In this document: positions 12,455-21,875 of the stretch, piece by piece
Numbering within the stretch: position 1 is the first letter of the stretch
Layout of the letters: the number at the start of each line of letters is the position of its first letter
Assembly: GCA_963749575.1 (NCBI GenBank)
Contig: CAVVNM010000001.1
Coordinates: 13,443 to 77,442, forward strand
Direction of reading: 5' to 3'
Length of the DNA: 64,000 nt
Source of the DNA: JAMXLO01 sp963749575
Lineage (GTDB): Bacteria > Pseudomonadota > Alphaproteobacteria > Acetobacterales > Acetobacteraceae
Translations under genes and position numbers: made by a program
The notes under the pieces: model-generated
What the model was told of the DNA's origin: nothing
Database searches by the model: none
Seen by the model: the letters and a program-made list of their open reading frames with translations, nothing else

Positions 12455-13312
12455 ATGCTGAAATTCGGCGCGGCCATGTTCTTCACAGACTACTCGATGA
12501 CGCCGGGTGATCTCGGCAAGGCGCTGGAGGAGCGAGGTTTCGAGTTGGTGTGGGCCCCGGAGCATTCGCATATCCCGCTGTCGCGGAAGACGGCGCCCGC
12601 GGGCGGCGGCGAACTGGCGAAAAAGTACTACGACACCATGGATCCGTTCGTGACGCTGACCATGGTGGCGGCGGTGACCAAGACCTTGAAGGTCGCGACG
12701 GGCGTCTGTCTCGTCGCGCAACGCGATCCGATCCAGACCGCGAAGCTGGTCGCTTCGATCGATCAGGTTTCCAATGGCCGATTCCTGTTCGGCATCGGCA
12801 ACGGCTGGAATCAGGATGAAATGGAGAACCACGGCACAGTCTTCGCCTCGCGCCACAAATTGGCACGCGAGCGGGTGGAGGCGATGAAGGAAATCTGGAC
12901 CAAGTCGAAGCCGGAATACCACGGCGAGTTCGTCAACTTCGATCCGATGATGGCCTGGCCCAAGCCGGTGCAGAAGCCGCATCCGCCGGTAATCGTCGGC
13001 GGTGCGTTCCCGTATTCAGCACGCCGTGCGATCCGTTATGGTGATGGCTGGATTCCGCATGCCGCGCGGAATACCTACGCCGAGATCGCCGACATGCTGC
13101 CCGAGTTCTACAAAATGGCGGCCGAGGCGAAGCGCGATCCGAAGTCGATCGAGATCACCGTGTGGGGCCCGAAGCAGGATGCCGACCTGATGAAGCGCTA
13201 TCAGGACCTTGGCGTTTCGCGCGTCGTGTTCAATCTGGAATCGGAGAAGGCGGACGCCATCCTGCCGGTGATCGACAGCTGGGCGGGGCTGATGCGGCAG
13301 GTCAGCCACTGA
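12455..13312 (+). CDS. LLM class oxidoreductase (TIGR03619-like, possibly F420-dependent)
   Basis: 285 aa TIM-barrel member of the bacterial luciferase-like superfamily. The segments MLKFGAAMFFTDYSM, WAPEHSHIP and GIGNGWNQDEMENHG match the group modelled as F420-dependent oxidoreductases in mycobacteria, but FMN use is equally possible and no F420 gene is in the window. AAGGAGG lies five bases before the ATG, 14 bases after the amidohydrolase stop. Together with its neighbours it suggests oxidation and hydrolysis of an organic substrate not identified here. Confidence 0.88.
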   Translation: MLKFGAAMFFTDYSMTPGDLGKALEERGFELVWAPEHSHIPLSRKTAPAGGGELAKKYYDTMDPFVTLTMVAAVTKTLKVATGVCLVAQRDPIQTAKLVASIDQVSNGRFLFGIGNGWNQDEMENHGTVFASRHKLARERVEAMKEIWTKSKPEYHGEFVNFDPMMAWPKPVQKPHPPVIVGGAFPYSARRAIRYGDGWIPHAARNTYAEIADMLPEFYKMAAEAKRDPKSIEITVWGPKQDADLMKRYQDLGVSRVVFNLESEKADAILPVIDSWAGLMRQVSH

Positions 13313-13317
13313 ACCTG

Positions 13318-13944
13318 TTGCGAATTCCGTATGGTCTCGATCGTCTGCCACGTGACCCGGGACTGCGCTGTATCGAGGTCGGTGACGAGCCGCTGCGATT
13401 GAACAGCGAGCCGGTGCCGGCGGATGCGATGCCACTGGCAATCGGTGAACACCCGGCGCGCGTGGTGGCGGCAAGGGCATGGCTGGAGAGTCAGTGCGGC
13501 GACTACGCCCCGCTGCGCCGGCAGTTCGTGGCGGCATATTTTCGCTTCATCGCGGCGCAGATCGGGACGCATCGGGTGGAACTGTCCGAGCGGCTGAAGC
13601 GATACGACGGGCTGTATGCGCCAGAGGATGTGCTGTGGTCGGCGCTACGGCCGCTGCCGCGGGGCTGGGTTCCAACCGGCCAGCAATTCCTGCCGGCCGA
13701 CATCGTATTCTGGGATGGTACGCAGGCGATTGCCATCGAACTTTGCGCGCGGGACACCGAGAAGCAGCAGGCGCTGTTGGTGGCCGGTATCGTCGTGCAC
13801 CGCATTGAGCCGGGGTCGTTCGATCGGCTGCATGAGATACTGCGCGGGCCATTCGCGGCTTTTTGGATGAGGGAGGCGTTGCCGTCGAGTTCGTTTCGTC
13901 GCAGCACACCTGTCATTGCGAGCGAAGCGAAGCAATCCCCATGA
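13318..13944 (+). CDS. Unrecognised protein with a nuclease-like C-terminal core
   Basis: I do not recognise this protein. The open frame overlaps the end of the preceding gene; the first start past it is TTG at 13318 (about 208 aa), followed by RIPYGLDRLPRDPGLRC. The C-terminal half contains PADIVFWDGTQAIAIEL followed 11 residues later by QALLVAGIVVHRI, a spacing like the D...E-x-x...G-x-x-V-x-R core of PD-(D/E)xK or DUF559-type nucleases, although the catalytic Lys is replaced (ELCA). The last residues, VIASEAKQSP, come from an intergenic palindromic repeat running into the frame. Start and exact end are uncertain. Confidence 0.55.
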   Translation: MRIPYGLDRLPRDPGLRCIEVGDEPLRLNSEPVPADAMPLAIGEHPARVVAARAWLESQCGDYAPLRRQFVAAYFRFIAAQIGTHRVELSERLKRYDGLYAPEDVLWSALRPLPRGWVPTGQQFLPADIVFWDGTQAIAIELCARDTEKQQALLVAGIVVHRIEPGSFDRLHEILRGPFAAFWMREALPSSSFRRSTPVIASEAKQSP

Positions 13945-13996
13945 AGGTGCGGAACGTCATGGAGATTGCCGCGTCGCTTCGCTCCTCGCAATGACA
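13911..13996. repeat. Palindromic intergenic repeat of the CATTGCGAG type
   Basis: Left arm 13911-13939 (TGTCATTGCGAGCGAAGCGA...) and right arm 13961-13996 (...GCTTCGCTCCTCGCAATGACA) are inverted copies of each other, with about 20 bases between. This kind of repeat is widely scattered in alphaproteobacterial genomes. It overlaps the 3' end of the preceding reading frame and supplies its last ten codons. It lies between two convergent genes, where it may act as a transcript-end hairpin. Confidence 0.8.
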
Positions 13997-14003
13997 ATAT
14001 GCA

Positions 14004-15212
14004 TCAAGCGGTCATCTCCAGGATGTACAACCCACCGGCAAAGCGATCGACCGCGTAGACCAGCCGGTTCTCGTCGACATACACGTCATTGATCATTGCC
14101 GCCTTCATCGGCGAACCCTGTGGCGGGTCGGGGATGAACGACGCCACCTCCTTCGGCTGCAGCGGATCGGTGATGTCGTGCACGCGTAGCCCGCCGCCGA
14201 AATACGTGCCGAACACCAGCGTGCTCGACTGGAATGACGGGCCAGGCCGGTTCTCGTGCAGATTATGTGCGCCGTAGCGACCGCCTATCGCGTAGTCCTC
14301 CATCGGCGGCAGCGGCAGCGTCGCGATCGAAACAAGATTCTCTTCCCGCCGCGCATCCAGCAGCCACACCAGCTTCGGCCAATCGGCGCCTTCCGTGCGC
14401 ACGCACTCGTCGCTCACCACCAGCAGGTCGCGATCGAACAGCGGCATCACCGTATGGGTGAAGCCAGGGAACGGTGGGTGCGGGTTCCAGTGTCCCACCA
14501 GCTTCGGGCTGCCGATATCGGAGATATCCAGCACACACGCACCACCGTCGATGTAGCCGACATAGGCGCGGTCCGGTCGCTCTGGATACACATTCGTATT
14601 GTGCGCGCGACAACCGGTGTCGAACTTCGGATGTCGCGGCACCGGTGGCGCCATGTCGCGCTCCTCGGTCCCCGGATACCACCAGCGTCCGCTCTCACGC
14701 GGGTGCGCCGGATCGCTCACGTCGAACGCGGTGTAGCATTGATCGTCCTTCAGGTTGCGCGGCATGAAATCGGCGGCACCGCTGGAGCAGTGGATGGTCT
14801 TGCCGTCGACGAACCAGAGCTGGTGCACGCCGCGCGAGCGCGGCCCCGAGCGGTCGATGAAGCTGATGCTGCGCGGCTGCTCCGGCGTCGAGACGTCGAA
14901 CAGCTCGATCCCAGCCGGCGTCGCACCATGCGTGCCGGTCTGGTACGCCACCGCCATGACGTTGCCGCACACCTCCAGCGAATTGGACCGCACGTTGCGA
15001 TGCGGCAGATCGGTCTGCACGATGACGCGCGGCCTGGTCGGATCGGTGACGTCGACACCGGTGAAGTTCTTCGGCGCGCATTCGTGCGCCAGCCACATGA
15101 TGCGCCGTCCGCCGGGCGCGAGCTGCAGGCTCATGCCCTCGCCGACATTGCCGAACCCGCTCATCAGGTCGTGCGAGATCAGGCGGAAATTGTGGGCTTC
15201 CGGTTGTGCCAT
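14004..15212 (-). CDS. LVIVD repeat (beta-propeller) protein
   Basis: 402 aa, no signal peptide, so likely cytoplasmic. It has repeated blades of the LVIVD type, for example GIELFDVSTPEQPRSISF, CYTAFDVSDPAHPRESGRWW, ACVLDISDIGSPKLVGHWN and GGLRVHDITDPLQPKEVASF, spread over about residues 70-370. Such propellers bind partners or substrates; no catalytic residues can be named. ATG at 15212 is preceded by GGGGAG at a spacing of 8. It is divergent from the CobW-like gene, with only 27 bases between starts, so the two probably share a regulatory region. Confidence 0.85.
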   Translation of the reverse strand: MAQPEAHNFRLISHDLMSGFGNVGEGMSLQLAPGGRRIMWLAHECAPKNFTGVDVTDPTRPRVIVQTDLPHRNVRSNSLEVCGNVMAVAYQTGTHGATPAGIELFDVSTPEQPRSISFIDRSGPRSRGVHQLWFVDGKTIHCSSGAADFMPRNLKDDQCYTAFDVSDPAHPRESGRWWYPGTEERDMAPPVPRHPKFDTGCRAHNTNVYPERPDRAYVGYIDGGACVLDISDIGSPKLVGHWNPHPPFPGFTHTVMPLFDRDLLVVSDECVRTEGADWPKLVWLLDARREENLVSIATLPLPPMEDYAIGGRYGAHNLHENRPGPSFQSSTLVFGTYFGGGLRVHDITDPLQPKEVASFIPDPPQGSPMKAAMINDVYVDENRLVYAVDRFAGGLYILEMTA

Positions 15213-15239
15213 ACGCGTTTCTCCCCGATGCTGCGTGTG

Positions 15240-16251
15240 ATGAGCATTGCGACGAACACTGTGCCGGTGACGATACTCACCGGCTTCCTGGGCAGCGGCA
15301 AGACCACGGTGCTGAACCACCTGCTGCGTCAGCCGTCGCTCGCCGACACCGTGGTAATAGTCAACGAGTTCGGCGCGGTAGGGCTGGATCATTTGCTGAT
15401 CGAGCAGGCGATCGAGGACGCCGTGCTGTTGAAGAATGGCTGCATCTGCTGCACGGTGCGCGGCGACATCGCCGATACGCTCGACGTGCTGTGGCAGCGC
15501 CGCGAAGCCGGCGAATTGCCGCCGTTTCGCCGCATTGCGATCGAGACGACGGGGCTGGCGGATCCCGCGCCGGTCGCGCACGCTTTGCTGGCGGAACCCG
15601 GCGCGCGCTACGCCTGCCGGCTGGACGGCATCGTCACCACGGTCGATGCACTGCATGGCCCGATGGAGCTTGGTCGGCAGCCCGAGGCGCGGCGGCAGGT
15701 TGCGATGGCGGATCGCATCCTGCTCACCAAGATTGACCTGGCCAGTTCGGCGCAGATCGCGGCAAGCGAGGATCGGATTGCCGCATTCAACGCGTCCGCG
15801 CCGCTGCGGCATGTTGTCGCCGGCGCCGTCGATGCTGCCGACGTGTTCGATCTGGGCCCGGACAGCGCGCGGCTGGAACAGTGGCTACGGCCGCTGGAGA
15901 CCGAGGGTCATCATGGCCACCAGCATCTGCCGTTCCGCCACGGAGATCAGATCGGCTCGGTGGTGCTGCGTCACGACAAACCCATTGTGTGGACTGCATT
16001 GCTGCGCTGGCTCGAGTTCGGTCCTGTCGCTGCATGGCGACAGCATTCTGCGGCTGAAGGGCATCGTCCGGTTGCAAGACGAAACGCGGCCGATCGTACT
16101 GCAGGGCGTGCATCATGTCCTGCATGCGCCGATGTATCTCGAGCGACCCGTTCAGCCCGAAGGCACCTCTCGCATCGTGCTGATCACGCGCGGTCTGTCC
16201 GGAGCAGGACTGCGTGCCAGCTTCGCGACCGCACTCCAATTGACACGGTAA
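15240..16251 (+). CDS. CobW/CobN-type GTPase (COG0523), one-base frameshift
   Basis: Metal-handling P-loop GTPase of the COG0523 family. Walker A GFLGSGKTT is near residue 15 and the metal-binding CxCC is in NGCICCTVRGD near 75. The N-terminal frame runs to WLEF at 16019; the C-terminal CobW domain (SLHGDSILRLKGIV ... LVLITRGLSG-like) continues in the next frame from 16021 to 16251. Removing one T from GAGTTC at 16014-16019 restores WLESVLSLHGD, as expected for the family, so this is probably a sequence error; corrected length is 336 aa. ATG 15228 is an alternative start. Confidence 0.85.
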
Positions 16252-16309
16252 CGGTGGCTTATGGCATCCAGCCGGCAGCGCAGTATATGGCCGCCGGAGG
16301 AAGCTTGCC

Positions 16310-16738
16310 TTGCCTGACGATGTGGTACCGAAGACGCGGCTTGCCGGCGCGGACGCCAGGACGCGCGAGGCGATCGCCAACCTGCAGAGCGATCTCGCCT
16401 ATCTGCGCCATCAGCAACACGAATTGCGCTCCAGGTTTCACGGTGAGCTGGCCGTCCTGGCGCTGCGCATCGAGGACAATGAGCGGCGGGCGATGCGGCG
16501 CCGCAGGGTTGCGCGGTGGTGGGCAGTGGTCGCCCTGGCCGTGGCATGGTCCTGGCTAAGCCGCGGTGCCGTTCGGGAGATGCTCAGCGGTCCGATTGTT
16601 CTGCCGGGGCTGGTCATCGTGGTCATGACTTTGCTGGCGGGCATCACGGTCATGGTACTCTTCCTGCATAACGCGGCAGACCAGCAGGAGCATCGCGATA
16701 GGCATCAGAACTGGTTCCGGCTAACGGAACGGGACTGA
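16310..16738 (+). CDS. Small membrane protein with coiled coil and two TM helices
   Basis: 142 aa, not recognised. The N-terminal 60 residues form a probable coiled coil (REAIANLQSDLAYLRHQQHE region), followed by a basic stretch (ERRAMRRRRVARW) and two hydrophobic helices at about 70-85 and 96-118, then a charged tail. The start is TTG at 16310, supported by GGAGG nine bases upstream. It lies 58 bases after the CobW-like gene on the same strand. It could be a small membrane-anchored partner, but nothing in the sequence gives a function. Confidence 0.65.
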   Translation: MPDDVVPKTRLAGADARTREAIANLQSDLAYLRHQQHELRSRFHGELAVLALRIEDNERRAMRRRRVARWWAVVALAVAWSWLSRGAVREMLSGPIVLPGLVIVVMTLLAGITVMVLFLHNAADQQEHRDRHQNWFRLTERD

Positions 16739-16885
16739 CCGGAGCGGAGCGATCCACTTCCATGGGCACCGTCATCTGCCCGTCCGCCATGATGAGCAGA
16801 TCGGCTCGGCGGCAGCGATTGCTGGACATCGTCGCTCAAGTCGAGCATCGTTTTGTTGAGAGAACTGCCAGACTGGAGAGCGGCG

Positions 16886-19800
16886 ATGGATGTCGCCGAC
16901 TGGTTGCGACAGCTACGTCTCGGACAATACGAGGAAGTGTTCCGTACGAACGACGTCACCGCCGTGGTTCTCCCCAGTCTCACTGCGGAAGACCTCAGAG
17001 AGCTCGGCGTCTCCTCGGTGGGCCATCGTCGCCAGCTCCTGGACGCAATCGCCGCATTGCGCACTATTGCGGTGCCGGCAGGCAATCCAACCGAAGCCTT
17101 GCGGTCACCGACGATAGACACCTTGGCAACGACCGCCGAGCGCCGCCAGATCAGCGTGATGTTCTGTGATGTGGTGGGGTCGACGGCGTTGTCTTCTCGC
17201 TTGGACCCCGAGGATCTGAGTGCTGTCACACGCGACTATCAATCTCGCGTAGCTACCCCGATCGCGCGCTTCGGAGGCTTCATCGCCCGCTACGTGGGTG
17301 ATGGCGTACTGATTTATTTCGGCTGGCCTGAGGCGCATGAGGCGAATGCCGAGCGGGCAGTTCGTGCCGCCCTCGCGGTGATTGATGCAATCGGTCAGGC
17401 GCCCATCCGATCGGAGGCGCTGCAAGTACGCATCGGAATTGCCACCGGCCTCGTGGTTGTGGGCGAGCTGATCGGTACGGGCGAGGCACGACAGCAGACG
17501 GCAATTGGCGAAACTCCGAATCTTGCCGCTCGCCTGCAAGGTCTTGCCGAGCCCAATGGCGTTGTGATCGATGCTGCAACACACCGGCAAATCGGTGGTC
17601 TATTTACCTGCCGAGAGCTCGGATCGGTCGCATTGAAGGGCCTGCCAGAGCCGGTGCCGGCCTGGCAGGTAATGGAGCAGGCTACCGTTGAGAGCCGTTT
17701 CGAGGCACTGCACCCGGGCACGATGACGCCACTGATCGGGCGCGACGAAGAGTCCGAGCTGTTGCTCCGGCGATGGCGACAGGCAAAGGATAGCGAGGGA
17801 CAACTGGTGCTGCTCTCCGGCGAGCCCGGTATCGGAAAGTCGCGCCTGATCGCGGCCCTGGAAGAGCGGCTCCGCGGCGAGCCGCATGAGACCCTGCGCT
17901 ATTTCTGCACGCCGCACCATCGGGATAGCGCGCTTTACCCGTTTGTCGCACGGTGGGAGCAGGATCTGAGGTTCGCCCGCGGCGACTCGCCACAAGAGAG
18001 GTTGCACAAGCTCGAGGCGGAGCTCGCCCGAGTGGGGACATCGCTTGAGGATGCCGCGCTGATTGCCGATCTGCTGTCAGTGCCGGTCGACGATCGCTAT
18101 CCGACGCTCGATCTCAACCCGCAGCGCAAGAAGGAGAGGATCTTCGAAGCGCTTCTCCGTGGGCTGGCGAATCGAGCTCGCCGGCAGCCGGTCATCATGC
18201 TGTTCGAAGACGCTCATTGGGCCGATGCCAGCTCGCTTGAGCTGCTGGACAAGACAATAGGCATACTGACGGACCTGCCTGTTCTGTTGATTGTTTCGCT
18301 CCGCCCTGAATTCCAGCCGCCGTGGGTCGGCCTTGCCGTCGCCAGCCTGATCACACTGAGACGGCTGACTCAAAGGCAGGCGGCGCAACTGGCCGAGCAT
18401 ATCGTGATCGCGCGGGCATTGTCGCCTATGCTGCTCGAACGGATCGTCACACAGAGCGATGGCATTCCGCTGTTCATCGAGGAGCTGACCAAGACTGTGC
18501 TGGAGGATGCCGGGCAGTCCGGCCGCGGCGCAGCACCGCTGGAAGTTCCGGCTACTCTACAAGCCTCGCTGATAGCGCGGCTCGATCGGCTTCCGGCGGC
18601 AAAGCAGATTGCCCAGATCGGCGCGGTGATCGGTCGCGCGTTCGCACATACGTTGCTTGCCGCCGTCGCAACGCTGCCGGAGGCGCAGCTTGTGTATGGT
18701 ATTGATACACTTGTCGCATCCGGGCTGGCCTTCCGCCGTGGCGTTCCGCCGGACGCAGACTACACGTTCAAGCATGCATTGGTGCGGGACGCCGTCTACA
18801 GCACCATGCTGCGCAGCCAACGCCAGGAACTGCACGCGCGTATCGGGACGGTCCTGCAGGAACAATTCCCGCAGATCGTCGGTACGCAACCGGAAATCCT
18901 GGCGCACCATTTCAGTCAGGCCGGTGTACTGGATCCGGCGATCGAGTATTGGCGCCGCGCGGGCGTGCGCAGCGTCGGCCGGTCGGCACACTCCGAGGCG
19001 AGCGCTCAGTTCAGGTTCGCGCTCGACCTGCTCGGAAAGCTGCCCCCAGGTGAACTCCGCGATACACGCGAGCTCGATCTGATGCTCGAACTCGCGGTAC
19101 CCCTGATTGCGGTCCATGGCTTCGGGGCGCTGCGCGTCGAGGAGTGCGCCCTCAGAGCAAGCGAGCTTGCGGGCCTGGTCCCCGGATCGCCGAGCCGGTT
19201 CGCGGCCCGTCGCCTCGCCTGGAACTCCTGCCTGATGCGCCAGCCGGTTCCGCGGACGGTCGCCTTGGCGCGGAACCTCATCGAATTGGCCGATCACGAA
19301 AAGAGTCCGGCGAAGCTGGCCGTGGCTCACCGGGCATTGGGCTACTCGTTGCTGGTTGCGGGCCTATTCCACGAGGCCGATGAAATGCTTGCCCGAGGGG
19401 CGGCGCTCGCCGACTCCGTCCCGAGTTCGCGAATTCACTGTCTATGGCGAGCATCCAAGCATGGTCTGCCGGGCCTATGGCGGGCAGGCAAAGATCTCGG
19501 CGGGCTTTCCGACGTCCGGAGCGGAACTCGTCGAAGCAGCAGTTGCGTATGTGCGCCGCGAAGAAAATGCGCACAGCCTTGCCTGGGCACTGGCGGTTGC
19601 TGCGCACATCTTCCAGATTCACCATGACGTGGAGGCTACGGCTCGATTCGCCACCGAGGCGATTGATACGGCGCGCGACCACCACTTGCCGCAATGGCTC
19701 GCTCTTGGCGAGCGATCCCTGGGTTGGGCAATGCACCGGCGTGGCAATTTCGCTGCGGGGCTGAGCCTCCAGCTACAGGGTGTCCGGCGGTGGACCGACA

Positions 19801-20246
19801 CCGGAGCCACGCTGCACACCACTCACTGCGAGGTCATTCTCGCGGATAGCTTTCTTCGGCAGGGCCACACTGCGGAGGCGCGCGTCCACCTGGATGCTGC
19901 GCGCTCGCATTGCGCGGGCTACGGGGAAGACTACCTCGCCGCGGAAATCGACCGATTGGAAGCCTTGCTGCTGTACCAAGAGCAGGCGCCAGCCGACAGC
20001 GTCGACGAGTGTCTGAGCAGATCCTTGAACACAGCGCGTCGACAAGGGGCCCGCTTATTTGAACTCCGTACCGCCACGACGTTCGCGCGAGTGCTGGCCG
20101 AAAGGGGCGAGCCACGCAGGGCCGTCGATCTGCTGGCTCCCGTGTATGGCTGGTTCACCGAAGGTTTCGACACCGCCGATCTGCAGGAGGCGAAGCTGCT
20201 CCTGGATGGGCTTGCGCTCGCCATCCGCAGTGGGCATTCAAACTGA
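16886..20246 (+). CDS. SAM / class III cyclase / AAA ATPase / TPR signalling protein, one-base frameshift
   Basis: Large signalling protein of about 1119 aa once corrected. Order: SAM domain (1-60), class III adenylate/guanylate cyclase domain (about 85-265) with metal Asp95 in FCDVVGS and Asp139 in VGDGVLIYF, ATPase module with Walker A GEPGIGKSRLI near 312, then TPR-like repeats and the family C-terminal signature APVYGWFTEGFDTADLQEA. The frame changes near 19423-19430, between GAALADSVP and REFTVYGEHPSMVC. Removing one T from GAGTTC at 19423-19428 joins them correctly, so the break is probably a sequence error. GGAG precedes ATG 16886. Confidence 0.85.
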
Positions 20247-20266
20247 CGCACCATCCCCTGGTCTGA

Positions 20267-21139
20267 TCACAGCGGGTCCGCCTCCCGCATTGCCTCGGCC
20301 TCGCGCTGCAAAAGCCGGAAGCTGCGCACGCTGAACGGCAGCATCCCCAGGTAGATCAGGCCGCCAGCCGCCAGTGCCGCCCAAGGGTCAGCGACCAGCA
20401 CCGCGGCGAACGTGACCGCACCCAGTAGCAGCGGCAGCACGTATTCGTGCGGCACCTTGAAATTCTTGAAGCTCCAGACCGGCAAGGTGGAGACCAGAAG
20501 AAACGCCGTACCGATCAACGCGACTGCGCAGAACAGAGGGTATTGTGCCACGCTCAGCAGCCAGTCCCAGCCGAGCGACTTTGCCTCCAGACCTAGGAAC
20601 AGCGGGAACAGCACAACGCCGGCGCCGGCGGGTGCGGGGACACCGGTGAAGAAGTTGTAGGTGTAGGCTGGGGCCGGCGCACCATCGAGTGCCGCGTTGA
20701 AGCGCGCCAGCCGCAGCGCCATGCAGACTGCGAAGATCAGGCAGGGCGTGAAGCCGAAGCCGCCGGCGCGCTGCAGTGACCAGAGGAACAGGATGAACGC
20801 CGGCGCCACACCGAAGCACAGGAAGTCGGCGAGGCTGTCCAGCTCAGCGCCAAAGCGCGAGGTGGTCTTCAGCAGCCGCGCCAGCCTTCCGTCGAGACCA
20901 TCGATCGCACCGGCGACGACAATCGCCACCGCGGCCGGACCGTAGCGGCCCTCATGGGCAAAGCGCATCGCGGTGAGCCCGGCACAGAGACCGATCAGAG
21001 TGAGCAGGTTGGGCACGATGCGGTTGAAGGACTGCCCCTTGAAGCGTGGCCGGGCGCGCGGGCGCAATCGGCGCAGGCGACTGATCGGCGAAACGCGGCC
21101 AGGGCCGGTTTGCCATTCGGGACGTGGCGATCCACTCAT
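20267..21139 (-). CDS. pssA: CDP-diacylglycerol--serine O-phosphatidyltransferase
   Basis: Inner-membrane enzyme that makes phosphatidylserine from CDP-diacylglycerol and serine. 290 aa with several TM helices and the complete CDP-alcohol phosphatidyltransferase motif DG-x2-AR-x8-G-x3-D-x3-D, seen as DGRLAR ... FGAELDSLAD around residue 85. The N-terminus is basic and cytoplasmic. Its start overlaps the stop of psd by 4 bases (ATGA), so PS synthesis and decarboxylation to phosphatidylethanolamine are translationally coupled. It converges with the cyclase gene. Confidence 0.96.
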   Translation of the reverse strand: MSGSPRPEWQTGPGRVSPISRLRRLRPRARPRFKGQSFNRIVPNLLTLIGLCAGLTAMRFAHEGRYGPAAVAIVVAGAIDGLDGRLARLLKTTSRFGAELDSLADFLCFGVAPAFILFLWSLQRAGGFGFTPCLIFAVCMALRLARFNAALDGAPAPAYTYNFFTGVPAPAGAGVVLFPLFLGLEAKSLGWDWLLSVAQYPLFCAVALIGTAFLLVSTLPVWSFKNFKVPHEYVLPLLLGAVTFAAVLVADPWAALAAGGLIYLGMLPFSVRSFRLLQREAEAMREADPL

Positions 21140-21807
21140 GACGTCAACTCCGCGATCACGGTCTCGCCGCCGATCATGGTCTGGCCGACGGCGACCAGCG
21201 GGCGCACACCCTCCGGCAGATAGAGATCCGCCCGGCTGCCGAAGCGGATGATACCGAAGCGCTGACCGGCGCGCACCGCATCACCCTCACGCAGGTCGCA
21301 GACGATGCGGCGGGCGATCATGCCGGCGATCTGCACCACGGCGATCTCGCGGCCATCGGAGAGGCGTAGCGCAACGGCGTTGCGTTCGTTGTCGTCGCTC
21401 GCCTTGTCCAGGCTGGCGGTGAGGAAGCTGCCGTGCCGGTACGCGATGCGGGTGATGATGCCATCGGCCGGGACGCGGTTCACGTGGACGTTGAGGATCG
21501 ACAGGAAGGTGGACACGCGCCAGCGGGGCATGGCGCCGAGACCGAGTTCCGCCGGCGGCACGGCCGGCGTCACCGAGACCACGCGGCCGTCGGCTGGCGC
21601 GATCACCGCGCTCGGCCGGCCAGGCGGCACGCGCTCGGGATCGCGGAAGAAGAACAGGCAGAACAGGGCGAACAGCAGTCCGAGCCAAGCCAGCCACTGC
21701 CCGATCGCCAGCCCGAGCATCACCGCGATCAGGCCGGCCAGTATGAATGGCCGCCCGGCACGATGCGGCGGGGACAGAACGTGACCGATGTCGTCGACGA
21801 GGGACAT
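21136..21807 (-). CDS. psd: Phosphatidylserine decarboxylase proenzyme
   Basis: Pyruvoyl-dependent enzyme converting phosphatidylserine to phosphatidylethanolamine. 223 aa, matching the short alphaproteobacterial type rather than the longer E. coli type. Two N-terminal membrane segments (about 20-50) are followed by the catalytic domain with NVHVNRVPADG. Self-cleavage is expected at the Gly-Ser of IRFGSRADLYLP, Ser about 191, giving the pyruvoyl group. It is the first gene of a psd-pssA pair with a 4-base overlap. Confidence 0.96.
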   Translation of the reverse strand: MSLVDDIGHVLSPPHRAGRPFILAGLIAVMLGLAIGQWLAWLGLLFALFCLFFFRDPERVPPGRPSAVIAPADGRVVSVTPAVPPAELGLGAMPRWRVSTFLSILNVHVNRVPADGIITRIAYRHGSFLTASLDKASDDNERNAVALRLSDGREIAVVQIAGMIARRIVCDLREGDAVRAGQRFGIIRFGSRADLYLPEGVRPLVAVGQTMIGGETVIAELTS

Positions 21808-21875
21808 ACGCAGCGCGGTTTATGGAAGCTTCATCTTGGTGGGGCAAGACTGGCGGCAGCCAGGGAGCACCCGTG

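Noticed and set aside
14256..15227. 5' extension of the CobW-like frame for over 300 codons
   Set aside because: It is antisense to the LVIVD gene and Arg-rich; the family start with Walker A is at 15240.
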